DNA from: Lepus europaeus
Lineage: Eukaryota > Chordata > Mammalia > Lagomorpha > Leporidae
Length of the DNA stretch: 64,000 nucleotides
Assembly (NCBI RefSeq): GCF_033115175.1
Contig: NC_084827.1
Span: 145,817,701-145,881,700 of the forward strand
Direction: 5' to 3'
The notes beneath the pieces were generated by a model that worked only from the letters and a program-made list of their open reading frames with translations, made no database searches and was not told the origin of the DNA. Positions 1 to 11,605 of the stretch are shown in pieces; within the stretch, counting starts at the first letter, position 1, and the number at the start of each line of letters is the position of its first letter. The position numbers and the translations under genes are program-made.

Positions 1-709
1 CCTATTTTTATTGCCAATGCATTGAGTCCATCTATTTCCTGTTGTTTAAGTCAGATGGAGAAATTTCATCTAGGATTATTTATTTTTACCCTTTATTCAT
101 GTGCCTCTGGAGAATGTATCTTTTGTGTGATTCTGTTTCCAAAAACCTAAGGAAAACAGAAGACAAAATGCTATTGGTTAAGGTCCTTTAAAAGGTTGCT
201 TGAAGGGGTCTCTCTTAAACTTTTTTTCTTTTTTGGTAAGTCATATTTCAAGTCTTTGATCTTGACAGCCTGAAATATTACCTTACAATTACATCATAAC
301 TATGAAATGACTTTTGTTGGCTGGTGACATGATTTTTTTTTAAAGTTTCCACTAAATACACAAATATTACAGTGGAAGGATGTCAGAGTATTCCAAATGA
401 TTAGTGATGGTATTAAAATTGCCAGTATTGCTATATAGTGTGCCCCTAAGAAATCCAGAATATTTATGATCAGGCCGTAATCTAAAGTCTGACTGGCTTT
501 TTTTCCCCCGTTTTTACAATGATTGGTAATTTCTTCTTTCAGCTGTTCCTATATGCTTTGCTATCCCTTAAAGGCATTTAAACTATTGTTTGTTTTTTTT
601 TTCCCAGTGGGTGGAAAATAGCTTAAATTCACGTAAGAGTCAATTGAGTAACTGAATAAATAATATCATTAATGTATTAATTCATTAAATGTTTATTATA
701 GCATCATAT
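1..709. other. Non-repetitive AT-rich intergenic DNA
   Basis: AT-rich sequence with several short T tracts. No reading frame longer than a few dozen codons looks protein-like, and no repeat family was recognised. It ends where a short mariner-derived element begins. Confidence 0.5.
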
Positions 710-832
710 GAGGGCACCTCAAAATGTTTACAGAAAACTGGAATTAAATTTTAAGTTTATTTTGGCGCAAAGCAAAACCATGCATGGCTTTTTCATCACA
801 CACATTTTCCATGAACTTTGTGAGCATCCCTC
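710..832. mobile_element. Short mariner-derived element (MITE-like)
   Basis: The 123-bp element begins GAGGGCACCTCAAAATG and ends in the imperfect inverse (CATGAACTTTGTGAGCATC then CCTC). The interior carries the TTTATTTTGGCGCAAA and CCATGCATGG blocks shared with the other mariner-type copies in this window. It has terminal inverted repeats but no transposase, so it is a non-autonomous internal-deletion derivative. The subfamily (Hsmar2-like or MARNA-like) is from memory and uncertain. Confidence 0.65.
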
Positions 833-837
833 CTTTC

Positions 838-1125
838 CTATTTTTATTTAATTATTTGACAGACAGAGACAGACAGAGGGAGACAGAGAGTGAGAGAGAT
901 AAATCTCCCGTTCACTGCTTCATTCTCCAAATGTTGCAAGAGCTCAAACTCAATTCTGTTTTCCCACACGGGTGAAAGGGACCCAAGTACTTGAGCCATC
1001 AGCACTGCCTCCCAGAGCGCACATTAGCAGGAAGCTGGAATTAGAAGTGGAGCCAGGGCGCAAATCCAAGCATTGCCCTGTGGAACGTGGGCATCCCAAA
1101 TGCCTGCCTCCAACCCCTCATATTT
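838..1125 (-). mobile_element. CSINE (old, diverged), antisense
   Basis: The reversed SINE order is visible: TTATTTGACAGACAGAG-type tail, a GAGAGAG tract, a TTCACTGCTTCATTC block, and the AGCAGGAAGCTGGAATTAGAAG core. High divergence and loss of the head suggest an old copy. It abuts the MITE at 710-832. Confidence 0.75.
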
Positions 1126-1700
1126 TATGACACAAATTCCACTCTGGATACTCGACCCTTCTCTCTTCCACCAAAAAGAAAAAGAAAGAAAAATGTGACA
1201 TTTTCAACAGTGGCAATCCCGGTCACCCATCCACTCAACCACTGAGGTCCCAGTCAGCAGTGTGAGTGAAAGCAACCTGCTACCAGCCCAGCTGGGTTTA
1301 CTTCCCTTGTACCGCTCCGAAGTGATGCCGAACGTGAAGCTAGCATTGGAGAGACGCGTGTTGAGAGGATACCAGGGCCTTAAAAGAAGGGCCAGCCATT
1401 TCCTCTGATTCCCAGCCAAAACCAAATAAAATGAAACGGCATCGGATCCATTGTTGGAGAAGAATCCAGCGCTGTTGGACTGAAGAGACGTGCTCTCTCC
1501 CATACTCTGGAAGCTATGGAAGGGGTTTCTTCGAGGATAATCTTGACTACAAGGCTTTGTTTCTTCCTTATTCTCATGGAAGATGCTCAGTGCAATAAAG
1601 TGCGCCTGCTGTATACAAGGAGCTGTGCTGAAATTACAAGGGAAAATCCTGGGCACTTAGTGGGTACTTCAGAGATATGAGTACAAGATTATACATAGAA
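1126..1700. other. Non-repetitive intergenic DNA
   Basis: The - strand has a 150-codon open frame at 1204-1656 with no recognisable domain, signal peptide or compositional sign of coding. I see no gene here. Confidence 0.45.
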
Positions 1701-2035
1701 GGGGTGGCATTGTGGCGCAGCGGGTTAACACCCTGGCCTGAAGCACCGGCATTCCATATGGGCACCAGTTCTAGTCCCAGCTGCTCCTCTTCCAGTCCAG
1801 CCCTCTGCTGTGGCCTGGGAAAGCAGTAGAAGATGGCCCAAGTCATTGGGCCCCTGCACCCATGTGGGAGATCCGGAAGAAGCTCCTGGCTCCTGGCTTT
1901 GGATCAGCACAGCTCCGGCCATTGTGGCTATCTGGGGAGTGAACCGGTGGATGGAAGACCTCTCTCTCTGTCTCTACCTCTCTCTGTAACTCTGTCTTTC
2001 AAATAAATAAAAATAAATCTTTAAAAAAAAAAAAA
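1701..2035 (+). mobile_element. CSINE, full length with target-site duplication
   Basis: Full-length SINE from GGGGTGGCATTGTGGCGC through the AAATAAATAAAAATAAATC tail and an A13 tract. It is flanked by direct repeats of about 14 bp: AGATTATACATAGA before and AGATTATACACAGA after, the normal product of L1-mediated insertion. Confidence 0.9.
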
Positions 2036-4675
2036 GATTATACACAGAGACACATGCGTGACTCGAGAATCAGCCACGTTTTTCCAGAGTGAGCCCCAAT
2101 CTAGATATGTCCTTTTCCTATTAGGAATAGACATAATTTTTACAAGTGAGATAAAATAGAAATTTGTTTTTAAATTTGACTTTAGAACTAAGCATTGCTA
2201 CAGCTGGAGATTCAGGTAGCAGTAGTGGTTTTTAAGAACAAGTTAGTGATTTAAAGGCAGAAGTGTAAACATGGAGAACTTATCTATTTGCTGGTCAGTG
2301 GCTATGTTGGCCAGTGAGAGGCTCTGATCCAAAACACCTAGAGCGTGTATGTGTGTACGGTCCTGAGCCACAACCCCAAGCCCTCACTGACATCCACTAG
2401 CCCATGCTGGTTCAATGGCCCCCTGCCCCCAACAGTCTCAGTTGCACCAAATCTGAAATGCATTGTGCCAAGCATTTGCCCTAATTGTTTTAATGAGGGA
2501 TAGTGTCAAGAAAAGCTAACACACCTGTTTCTAATTCAGTTAATTTCCCCGCTTAAGATGATACCTTGCTTGAGCTAGCTCTACCCACTCCCTTACCCCC
2601 CATCACCACCACCAAAAACATCTTTTTACTCTCTAATTTAAGGTTTCACTACTTTGCAAACAAGTGGTCCATGCAACAGCCGCCCCACCCCACCCCAGGC
2701 CCCAACTCACGTTTGATTCAAGCTCAGAGTGGGCCTTGTTTGAACAACCACATCCCCTAAGAGTTCAGGAAATTTATTATCCCGTGATCAGGAAGAGAGA
2801 AACCAGGAACTTTCTCTCAACCCAAACCTCATCCTTCTCTCTCTCCAGGCAGAATCAGCTGGAAGTTGCAAAGGTTACCTGCCACCCTGCATTCAAGCTG
2901 GCTTTTTCCATGTGAGAGCAACAGAGGTGACAGGACTGCACCAGGACTTTTAGACAGAGGGCCACCCTGCTGGGGACAGTGTTGCTGGAGGGATTACAGC
3001 AGCAGATCTTGGGAGTTTTGTTTCAGAACTATATAGGAAAAATAGGCGACACTAAGACTGAAAAGACTCAAAACCCTCTCCTCCTCCTTCGGATCTGCCC
3101 ATGCCAGTCCATGAAGCCACACTTCATTCTTATAATCACCCATAGCCCCTGAATGAGTGACAAGCCAGGCTTTGGACACTACACCAAAGAGTTGTCACAG
3201 GGATACATGGTGGCACCAACTCAAGAGGAAGCGAAGGGAACTCAAGGAATCCAGTCCTTGAAAAGCGTTGGAACAACGTGCAGAGTTTTCTGTTTTGCTT
3301 CCTCCCCTCCTAACGGAGGAGCTGACTGTCCTCTGAGGTAAGGAAGACAAATTGGAATCCGGCTCTGGCAAGGTTTGCGTGTGATCAACAGAACGTTGTA
3401 CAAAGGAGCGACTTTGGTAGGTCTTCGGTGGGTTCATCTCTGCGGAAAAGTTTCGCCTTTCTTCAGCTCTGCTCCTGACCTTCCCAGAGGAAAAAGCCCT
3501 CAGAGAAAGCTCACACTGTCTGGAACGTTCCTGTGGGGGTGCCGGGCAGCAGGGGTGCCGGGCAGCAAGTCCAGCTGCAGAGAGAGCGCTGCCGCCAGCT
3601 GCACACACAGCTTCCCATCGCTTCTCATCAGTCCCTGGGCTGCTGCACACACCCCACACCCTGCAGAATCCACAGGCCCAGTACCAGCCCCCAGCCCCCT
3701 CCCAAGCACTCAGCCGGACCCCTAGGTCTCGCTGCAGACTCCACCCCCGGCCTTGGGTGTGTCCGTTCTGCCTGAACTTCTGCTCTTTACCCAGAGCCAT
3801 GGCTGCCTGAAACATTCTTGGGATGCTCCTGGTATTTGAATCACTGTCTAAATAAAATTGACATCAAAAAAGTTTGGAAACTTTTTTAAGAGGGACAGAG
3901 AGAAAAGATAGAAACTGTTAAAAAAAAAAAAAAGTGGGTGATCCTGCAGGGACCCCAGAAGAGACCACAGAGGAGGCCAAGTAGGTGCCTCCTGAGGATG
4001 GGCATGGTCTGATTTGCATTCGGGTGGTCCCTCAGGACCCTGACCATGGTCACCACTGTTGTACTCTTCTCTCTCGACATCTCTTGCAACGTGGCTCCAA
4101 GTCTGTAAATCTACATCTCTGTAGCTACTCAGCAAAAAAGGAGATCCACCTTTAAAATAAGGGCGGGGCTCCCTTGGATCGTCAGGCATATGTAACCAAG
4201 AGGTGGCCCACCAGAAAGTCCTCCCAAGTGAATGGCAGGATCTTTACTGCCCGCTGCAATTGGCAGAGAAAATGTCATGGTGGAAGCCAGCCCAGGCTGG
4301 GCCTTAACAAACACCTGAGATGTGCTGCCACACAGAAGGCCAGGCGTCAGTGTGACAGGGCAACAGATGCAGGGCCCTGCCTCCATGGACACAAGGAGTA
4401 GGCAATTCACGGCTCTGGAGTCAGCATGGAGGGCTGGTTCCTGTTGATATGGGGGTACCGGGGAACGGCCCAGGGAATCTTCCTTTAAAAAACCCAACAT
4501 TGTATTCCTACCATCAAAATCAGACAAGTTCTGGGGAACTAGCTCAAAGTCACCCCCAAGGAAGCCACTCTTTCTGGAGACAGAATAATTTATAGTCTGC
4601 TTTCCCAACATTCTCCCATCTTCTTACAGTGCAAAGTGAGGTGGATTTATGAAGTCAAAGTGAACTGAGGTTCAT
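2036..4675. other. Non-repetitive intergenic DNA
   Basis: Mostly unique sequence with a GC-rich patch around 3.4-3.8 kb. Overlapping open frames occur in both strands of that patch (for example 3195-3815 on the - strand), as expected from low stop density at high GC. No protein family was recognised. Confidence 0.45.
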
Positions 4676-4990
4676 TTAAATTTTTTAAGATATTTTATTT
4701 ATTTATTTGAGTGGTAGAGTTATAGACAGTGAGAGGGCGAGGCAGAGAGAGAAGTCTTCCATCAGCTGGTTCACTCCCCAAATGGCTGCAACAGCCTGAG
4801 CTGAGCCAATTAGAAGCCAGGAGCCAGGAGCCTCTTTTGGGTCTACCACGTGGGTGCAGAGGCCCAAGGACTTGGACCATCTTCTACTGCTTTCCCAGGC
4901 CATAGCAGAGAGCTGGACAGGAAGAGGAGCAACCAGGACATGAACTGGCGCCACAGGTGGAGGCTTAGCCTACTAGCCACAACGTCACCC
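4676..4990 (-). mobile_element. CSINE, antisense
   Basis: Reads TTTAAGATATTTTATTTATT, then the AGAG tract, CTTCCATCAGCTGGTTCACT, and finally the reverse of the head (TAGCCACAACGTCACC). Near full length, moderately diverged. Confidence 0.88.
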
Positions 4991-6264
4991 GGTTCCTTTA
5001 ATTTTGAGGCTTTCTCCTCAAACCTTCCAAAGGCAATCGGAGACATTCTAGGTGGCTGTGAAGCCAAAGCCGGAAATCCCTGCTGTCCCACAAACCTTGC
5101 TAAGCACAGTCGACTGATGACCTTGGGGGAAAGTAAAGGAAAAACGAGTCCTAAACTCCCTTCTTCAGGTAGAGCTAGCTAGTAAGCGACAGAAGAGCAG
5201 TTTCATTTTGTGGATGATTTCATGGCCTCTGGGATCCAGCCATTGGGCCTCTCCTGCTGTGGGGTCATCTCGAGGGGCGAGGGGCGGAGGCTGCCTGGGC
5301 CCAGGTCCCCGAGGAGTCACACACAGCTAAGGGAAGCTGCCTCCAAGCCTTCAAAGGTAAGTCAAGGGCATGGGGGAGCTTTCTTGAACACAGAGCAGTC
5401 ACACGTGTACTTGACTAGAGAGAAACTTCTAGAAACATTGCCTCCTGAATGCATTGCGAAGCACAGCCCGGCTTTTTCCCACGAAAGGGGAGAGAGAGGA
5501 ACAGAGGCAGTCACACTCGCTGGTGTGCCTGGCGATGTCGTAGGGTTTCATGATCCGACAGAAGTACTAAGGCGCACACAGGTCAGCCACCATGCACTCC
5601 ACGGAGCTTCCGGCCCAGTCTCCTGTCAGGAGAAGTATCTGAAATCCTTCCGCTCTGAGTGGGCCCTCCCGGAGCCCCCAGACCAGGCTTCGCCAACAGG
5701 AGCTGGGCAGGTTCCGCAGCTCCGGTTTTCCTCTCAAGCAGATACAGGAGTCTGCAGACTCCAGCCTGAATGTCTGTCTTGAGCGTGTCCGGAAGCACGC
5801 GAGGCCCCAGGCGACACACACAGAGGCCCAGGACCCAGATCCTGCCCGGGAGAAGCCCACAGGCTCGAGGGGCAGCCAGGCTCGGCGGTGCCTCACGCCG
5901 GCGGCTCCTGAGCCAGCGCCATGGTTGCCAGGCAGCAGGGTCCGGACCATTATTCAAGCCCGGAAGTCAAGCCCTGCTCTCAGCTCTGCCCCTTGACACG
6001 TGAGATCCTCTGCCTGCGTGTAATACGTATAATTAGAGAATTACTAAACTCCTCTCCCATAATGAGCTGCAGTTGCATCTGCTCAGATATACTCCAATGG
6101 TTCAAATTAAAAGCGAATGCAATTCTGTTACCAGGTTTCCTTGAGTGCAATCCAAGCCCCCTCTTCCCATCAGCTTTTTGGGCCATTGTTGTGTCTCCAA
6201 CTCACCACTCGCAGCAAGTGCCGTGAGAATGAACGAGACTCTTCGTGCTACAATGCTTAGCTAT
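4991..6264. other. GC-moderate unique intergenic DNA
   Basis: Contains a 190-codon + strand frame (5210-5782) and opposing - strand frames (5567-5957). They share no recognisable motif and mirror each other, which points to composition rather than coding. About 6.0-6.2 kb is AT-richer. Confidence 0.4.
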
Positions 6265-6595
6265 CTGTTTTTTAAATTTTTATTTTCATTTTATTTGAAA
6301 GGCAGAGAGACAGATGGAGAGAGAGTTTCCAACTGCTGGTTCATTCCCCACCACAGCCAGGGTTGGGCCAGGCCAAAGTCAGGAGCCCAGAACCTAACCG
6401 AGTCTCCCACGTGGGTAGCAGAGATCCAAATACTTGAGTCACCATCTGCTGTTCCTAGGATGAGCATTAATTAGCAGGAAGATGGATTGGAAGGGGAGTA
6501 GCCAGGACTTAAAGCAGACATCCCAATATGGGATGTGGGTGTCCCGAGAGGTGACGCAACTGGGGCCCCACATGCCCACCCCCAGTGCCTGGCTC
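6265..6595 (-). mobile_element. CSINE (older subfamily), antisense
   Basis: TTTATTTGAAAGGCAGAGAG tail, AACTGCTGGTTCATTCCCC block and AGCAGGAAGATGGATTGG core, with the head lost into TGCCCACCCCC. The divergence indicates an old subfamily. Confidence 0.8.
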
Positions 6596-6754
6596 TTAAA
6601 CAACCAAGCCCTTGGTTGTTAGGGACATCTGTTGTTTTTGTCTGCTCAGCACCCATTGCCCCCTTTTGTATTCAGAGCTCCTCATCTGGCGTTGGGGAAC
6701 AGTCACGCCCTGCAGGATGCAAGCAATCTTATTTGAAAGGCTAGGAAGGTAACT

Positions 6755-7080
6755 GCTGTTGTTGTTATTCGAGGGGCAGAAGAGGGAGAGAGAGAAAGTG
6801 TACTTCCACTTGCTGCCTCAGTCCAGGTGCTTTCCAAATGCCTGTAATGACTGGGGCCAGGCCAGGGCCAAAGCCTAGAACAGAGAACTTAATCTATGTC
6901 TCCCATATGGATGGAAGGAACCCGACTGCCTGAACTATCATCCCTGCCTCCCAGAGTCCTTATTAGCAGGAAGCTAGAGTTAGAAGCCGGAGCCAGGAAC
7001 TGGACCCCAGGTACCCTGGTATGGGATGCAGGCATCTTAATAGCTGTCTTAACCTCTAGGCCAAATGCCTGCCCCCCGCA
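6755..7080 (-). mobile_element. CSINE (older subfamily), antisense
   Basis: GGGGCAGAAGAGGGAGAGAG tail region, then CTGCCTCAGTCCAGG, TTAGCAGGAAGCTAGAGTTA, and CCTCTAGGCCAAATGCCTG at the reversed head. Diverged but all segments are in order. Confidence 0.75.
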
Positions 7081-7642
7081 ATTTCAATCTTGAATGATCC
7101 TGAGAGTGCTCAGAGATCAACTGGGACCGCAGAACGCTGACGAGGTCACCCACTGACTCCTGCTCCCGGCCCCAGGGTCTCCTCACTCTGTCCCCCTCCT
7201 GCCTATATTTTCTGCTTTCCTTTATTTCTGCAAACTACCTGCAGATATTTGCAATAAACATCTTTTTGCTTAAAGCAACCAGAGTTAGCTTCTGTTGCTC
7301 ACCATGGAGGTGCTCTGACTGCTCCACACACCTTCAGAAAAAGTCCAGGTCATTAAACTAGGAAGCCAAAACAGAAATTTTAGAGCAAAAAGAAATCCTC
7401 AAGATCTAATCCAGTGCTTTTGCTTCTCAGACAATCTGACCCACAGAAGCAACGTGACTTGACTGAAATGCTAGCATGGGGAAGTAAAAGTCAAAACTAG
7501 TGACAGAAGATCCAGATTCATATCCAGGAATTCTACTTTTTTACTCAATTTCCTGTCCTCAGATCTATTCTTCTAAGTGCATTGCCATGGCTACTTTTAT
7601 GCTACAGGTGTAGAGTTGAGTAGTTGCGATGGAGGACATATA
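7081..7642. other. Unique DNA with LTR-like 3' end at about 7085-7300
   Basis: The part around CAATAAACATCTTTTTGC (about 7252) followed by TTAGCTTCTGTTGC resembles the 3' end of a retrovirus-like LTR with its polyadenylation signal. The family cannot be assigned. The rest is unrecognised. Confidence 0.3.
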
Positions 7643-8114
7643 AGGGTACTTAAAAAATTTGCGAGGCCGGCACTGTAGCATCCTGGGTAAAGCTGCTGCC
7701 TGCAGTGCTGGCATCCTTATGAGCACTGGTGTGAGTCCTGGCTGCTCCACTTCCGATCCAGCTCTCTGCTGTGGCCTGGGAAAGCAGCAGAAGATGGCCC
7801 AAGTCCTTGGGCCCCTGCACCTGCCTGGGAGACCTGGAAGAAGCTCCTGGCTCCTGGCTTCGGATAGGCACAGCTCCAGCCATTGCGGCCACCTGGGGAG
7901 TGAACCAGCGGATGGAAGACCTCTCTCCTTCTCTCTCTCTCTCTCTGCTTCTGCCTCTCTGTAACTCTGACTTTCAAATACATAAATAAATCTCTTTAAA
8001 AATTCAGAAAAATAGAATTTAAAATTGTTTATTTTGGTGTAAAAAAATTGATACACATATATAAAAACCATGGTTTTTCCTAACAAACATTTCCATGAAC
8101 TATTAAGACCTCTC
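7643..8114. mobile_element. Mariner-derived MITE split by a SINE
   Basis: The left end AGGGTACTTAAAAAATTTG and the right end CATGAACTATTAAGACCTC are a diverged inverted-repeat pair of the family seen at 710-832. The internal TTTATTTTGGTGTAAAAAAA block is present. The element is cut in two by the CSINE at 7664-8002, so it is the older of the two. Confidence 0.65.
7664..8002 (+). mobile_element. CSINE inserted in a mariner-derived element
   Basis: Full-length + strand copy: GAGGCCGGCACTGTAGC head, CTGTGGCCTGGGAAAGCAG core, CT tract and an AAATACATAAATAAATC tail. The flanking TAAAAAATTTG and TTAAAAATTC are consistent with a short A-rich target duplication. Confidence 0.9.
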
Positions 8115-8178
8115 ATGTGCATAGATTTCAAATTATTGCACCAAAACAACTTTTAATTCCACTTTCCATGATTTTTTA
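8115..8178. mobile_element. Inverted partial mariner-derived copy
   Basis: TGCATAGATTTCAAATTATT, then GCACCAAAACAACTTTTAAT and TCCACTTTCCATGA, match the complement of the preceding MITE's first half. Two copies therefore lie head to head. TTCCATGAACTTTTTAAC at 8524-8541, beyond the next SINE, may be a further scrap. Confidence 0.5.
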
Positions 8179-8210
8179 AACTAGTAACATGTATATCTAC
8201 TATGATAGGC

Positions 8211-8525
8211 ATTTTTTAAAGATTTATTTATTTGAAAGGTAGAGTTACAGACAGAGAGAGGGAGAGACAGAAAGAAAAGTCTTCCATCTGCTGGTTCACT
8301 CCCCAAATGGCCACAATAGCCAGAGCTGGGCTGATCTGAAGCCAGGAACCAGGAGCTTCTCTTGGGTCTCTCACATGGGTGCAGGGGCCAAAGCACTTGG
8401 GCCATCCTCTACTGTTTTCCCAGGCCATAAGCAGAGCTGGATCGGAAGAGGAGCAGCCAGGATACAAACTGGGATGCCAGTGCCGCAGGCAGAGGCTTAA
8501 CCTACTAAGCCACAGTGCAGGCCCC
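8211..8525 (-). mobile_element. CSINE, antisense
   Basis: Full reversed structure from TTTAAAGATTTATTTATTTG through GTCTTCCATCTGCTGGTTC to AGCCACAGTGCAGGCCCC. Low to moderate divergence. Confidence 0.9.
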
Positions 8526-8680
8526 TTCCATGAACTTTTTAACTTTTTTTGATGTATAATCCATCAAGCCTAAAACATTTACTATCTTGCCCATTACAGA
8601 AAATTTTCCAATACCTGCCATTTCCCATACATAAATGAGTAAGGGTGACTGTGTGCCAATAAAACTTTATTTATAGAGTT

Positions 8681-8972
8681 GGGGGGCAGCATTGTGGCAT
8701 AGCAGGTTAAGTCACCATCTGCAATGCTGGCATCCTAGATTAGAGCACTGGTTCAAGTCTTAGTTGCTCCACTTCCAGTGGGATAGCAGTGGAAGATGGC
8801 CCAAGTTCTTGGACCCCTGATCTGGGCTCCTGGTTTCGACCTAGTCCAGCCCTGACCGCTACTGTGATTTGGGGAGTAAACCAATGGATGGAAGATCAAT
8901 TTGTGTCTGTCTCTGTCTCTCTCTTTCTCTATAACTCTACCATTCAAGTAAATAATCTTTTAAAAAATATTT
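8681..8972 (+). mobile_element. CSINE with internal deletion
   Basis: Head GGGGGGCAGCATTGTGGCA; the central part is shortened (only TTCTTGGACCCCTGATCTGG remains of the middle). The tail is AAGTAAATAATC. Flanking repeats TTATTTATAG lie at about 8667 and 8970. Confidence 0.85.
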
Positions 8973-8999
8973 ATTTATAGGCACTGAAATCTTAATTTT

Positions 9000-9309
9000 A
9001 TAAAATTTTCAAATTTCTCAACATACTCTTTCAATTTTTTCCAAACATTTAAAAATGTCCACCATTCTCAGTTCCTGTCCTGTACAACAACAGGTAGCAG
9101 GCTGGATCTGACCTGGCTTTAGTGTGCCCACAACTGTTTTAAGCCAATTTGTGTTGGGGTTTCTGCTGCTTGCAACGAAAAGTCTACAATAAAGTCATCC
9201 ATATATTTACTGGTTGGTTACTATGTGGGAGGCATATAACGAGGAAAGAAACAATCCCTCCCTCTACGGACCTCCCGATCCAGAGAGGGACTCCAGGGCT
9301 TCCACAATG
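9000..9309. other. AT-rich DNA with LTR-like remnant
   Basis: TTTTAAGCCAATTTGTGTTG and GGGTTTCTGCTGCTTGCAAC (about 9138-9178) resemble the conserved 3' tail of mammalian LTRs. Family unassigned; otherwise nothing recognised. Confidence 0.3.
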
Positions 9310-9520
9310 AAAGCCACCCTTTATTGAGTACATACTCCAATATGCTACTTGCATTGCCCTTCAGAGAATTATCCTATTTAGTCTTCATCAACAATGCCAT
9401 GAAGTGGCTTATTCCTGTGTCACAGACAAATGAGGACAGCAAGGCTCACAGAGATCCCACACCTGGCTTAAAGTCAACTAGCCAGCAAGTAGTCGAGCAA
9501 AGCATCCAGGTTGTGTTGAT
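9310..9520 (+). repeat. MIR-type ancient SINE
   Basis: TTTATTGAGTACATACTCCA, TATTTAGTCTTCATCAACAA, CACAGACAAATGAGG and the following AAGTCAACTAGCCAGC follow the MIR core order (tRNA-derived mammalian-wide repeat). Heavily diverged. Confidence 0.7.
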
Positions 9521-10018
9521 TCTGAAGCCTGGGGACCCAAACCCTGTGCCAAGAGAACTCCCCTTAGTGGGGGCTCCCACCCTCGCTGGGATTCCCGTCG
9601 GTCCCCACCTGCCCTCCACCACCAGCGACACCCACTGAAACCTTGCTCACCCCCTATTCCAGATCCCCTGTCCTCTACCGCTGCTCCTCTTCCTGATCAC
9701 TCACCTTGAGCTTAGGGCACAGGAGATTGATTGTCACTGGTCTTTTCCTGTTTGTTCTCAGTCCCTAAGCTACACACCAGTGTTAGCAGTAGAAAGGTCC
9801 CTCAGCCTCTGTAGCCTGTAGGGACAAACAGGCAGTGAGCTCAAGTCTAGCAAAAGCATAAGACTAAAGGAGAGAGCAGACAGATCAAGAAATGATGAAG
9901 AACCGAAACATATTACTTTCTGTGATTGGAAAAGAAAGAAGGGCACAAAAAAGATGAGTCCCTCAAATGAAACCAACATGTCTGGGAAATACTTGAGGGA
10001 ATAAAAGTTTGATCAGCT
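9521..10018. other. Unrecognised intergenic DNA
   Basis: No repeat or gene recognised. About 9770-9980 is A-rich on the + strand. Confidence 0.35.
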
Positions 10019-10395
10019 GGGGCCGGCGCCGTGGCTCACTAGGTTAATCCTCTGCCTGCGGCTCTGGCATCCCATATGGGCGCTGGGTTCTAGTCCCGGT
10101 TGTTCCTCTTCCAGTCCAGCTCTCTGCTGTGGCCCGGGAAGGCAGTGGAGGATGGCCCAAGTGCTTGGGCCCTGCACCCGCATGGGAGACCAAGAGGAAG
10201 CACCTGGCTCCTGGATTCGGATCAGTGCGGTGCACTGGCCTTAGCAGCCATTTGGGGGGTGAACCAACGGAAGAAAGACCTTTCTCTCTGTCTCTTTCTC
10301 TCTCACTGTCTAACTCTGCCTGTCGAATAAATAAATAAAATTTAAAAAAATAAAAATAAAAAACTCTACCTGTCAAATAAAATAAAATAAAAAGT
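10019..10395 (+). mobile_element. CSINE2-like young SINE with target-site duplication
   Basis: The young-subfamily diagnostic blocks GGTTCTAGTCCCGGTTG, CAAGAGGAAGCACCTGGC and TCTAACTCTGCCTGTCG are present, with a long compound A-rich tail. Flanking repeats TTTGATCAGC and TTAGATCAGC bracket the insertion. Confidence 0.9.
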
Positions 10396-10611
10396 TAGAT
10401 CAGCGGGCAAAGATAAAGACTGGAACAACTAGAAGGAAAGGAATAGAATGAGGAGATGAATTGGTATCTGTACTTAAAAGAGAAGGCTCACTACCTCCAC
10501 CCCCCCCAAAAAAAAAAAAAACAGAAAAAATTATGTGAAAAAATATGTGAGGACATAATACAGAAAAATTTCTCCAGACTCCAGGAATGCTTGAATCTGC
10601 AGTTTAAGAGG

Positions 10612-10847
10612 ACCCATACAGGTGCCAGTTCGAGTTCCAGCTGCTCCATTTCTGATACAGCTCCCTACTAGTGCACCTGGGAAGGCAGTGGAGGATGGCC
10701 CAAGTCCTTGGACCTCTGCACCCACACGAGAAACCTGAATGAAGCTCCTGGCTTGCAGCCATCTGGGAGTAAACCAGAAGATGGAAGATCTCTCTGTCCC
10801 TCTCTCTAACTCTGCCTTTAAAATAAAAAATAATCTTTTTTTACAAA
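10612..10847 (+). mobile_element. 5'-truncated CSINE with target-site duplication
   Basis: Starts inside the SINE at GGTGCCAGTTCGAGTTCC and ends at AAATAAAAAATAATC. The AAGAGGACCCA repeat before and AAGAGGACCTA after show that the truncation happened at insertion. Confidence 0.85.
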
Positions 10848-10920
10848 AGAGGACCTACTCTAAACTAGGAAAATTTGATATTGAACTATCCACAAGGCTT
10901 CAAGAATAAAGAATTTTTCA

Positions 10921-11115
10921 GGGGCTGGTGCTGTGGTGTAGCGGGTTAAGCCACTGCCTTCAACACCGGCATCCCATATGGGCACCAATTCTTTTCCCAG
11001 CTGCTGTACTTCCAATCCAGCTCCACGCTAATGGCCTGGGAAAACAGCAGAAGATGGCCCAAGTGCTTGGGCCCCTGACACCTATTTGGAAGATCCAGAT
11101 AAAGCTCCTGAACCT
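10921..11115 (+). mobile_element. CSINE lacking its 3' half
   Basis: Head GGGGCTGGTGCTGTGGTG through GGAAGATCCAGATAAAGCTC, then the homology stops with no tail. This is a 3' deletion, not a normal 5' truncation. Confidence 0.85.
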
Positions 11116-11359
11116 AAGGCCTGACAAGAGGGAAATGCCAAGCCTGGCTCATCCTTCCAAACCGCAACATTCAATGCCAAGGTCATGACAGCTTGCCTGC
11201 AGGGTTCTGAGCGCAAAAGCAGGTGACCCAAGAAGACTGCACTCGGCAAGCAGTCATTCACCAACAGAGGGGCCACAGACTTTCACATACGGGAGCATTT
11301 GGAGAAAACAGCACCACTGGGTCCTTCCCGATAAGGGGAAAGGGTTTTTGTATTTTTAC

Positions 11360-11605
11360 CTATTTCTTTCTTTATTTGGAGATGCAGAGAGCTCCCATCC
11401 ACCGGCTCACTCCCCAGTAGCTGGGTCTGGACCAGGTTGAACTGGGAGCCAGGAACTCAATCCAGGTCTCCCATGTGAGCGGCAGGGACTCATCTACCTG
11501 AGACACCACCTGCTGCCTCCCAGGGTCTACATTAGCAGGACAGAACAGGAAGTGAGCTGTCAAACACAGGCATTCCAATATCTTAATCACTGGGCTACAC
11601 GGCCT
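11360..11605 (-). mobile_element. CSINE (old), antisense
   Basis: TTCTTTATTTGGAGATGCAG tail, CCACCGGCTCACTCCCCAG, GACACCACCTGCTGCC, and reversed head CTGGGCTACACGGCCTG. Short and diverged. Confidence 0.75.

Noticed and set aside
3195-3815. 206-codon - strand frame
   Set aside because: Low stop density in a GC-rich patch with opposing open frames; no family recognised.
7659-7964. Recurring peptide beginning MAWESS or MAQVLG in many places
   Set aside because: It is the same CSINE core translated in every copy, on both strands.
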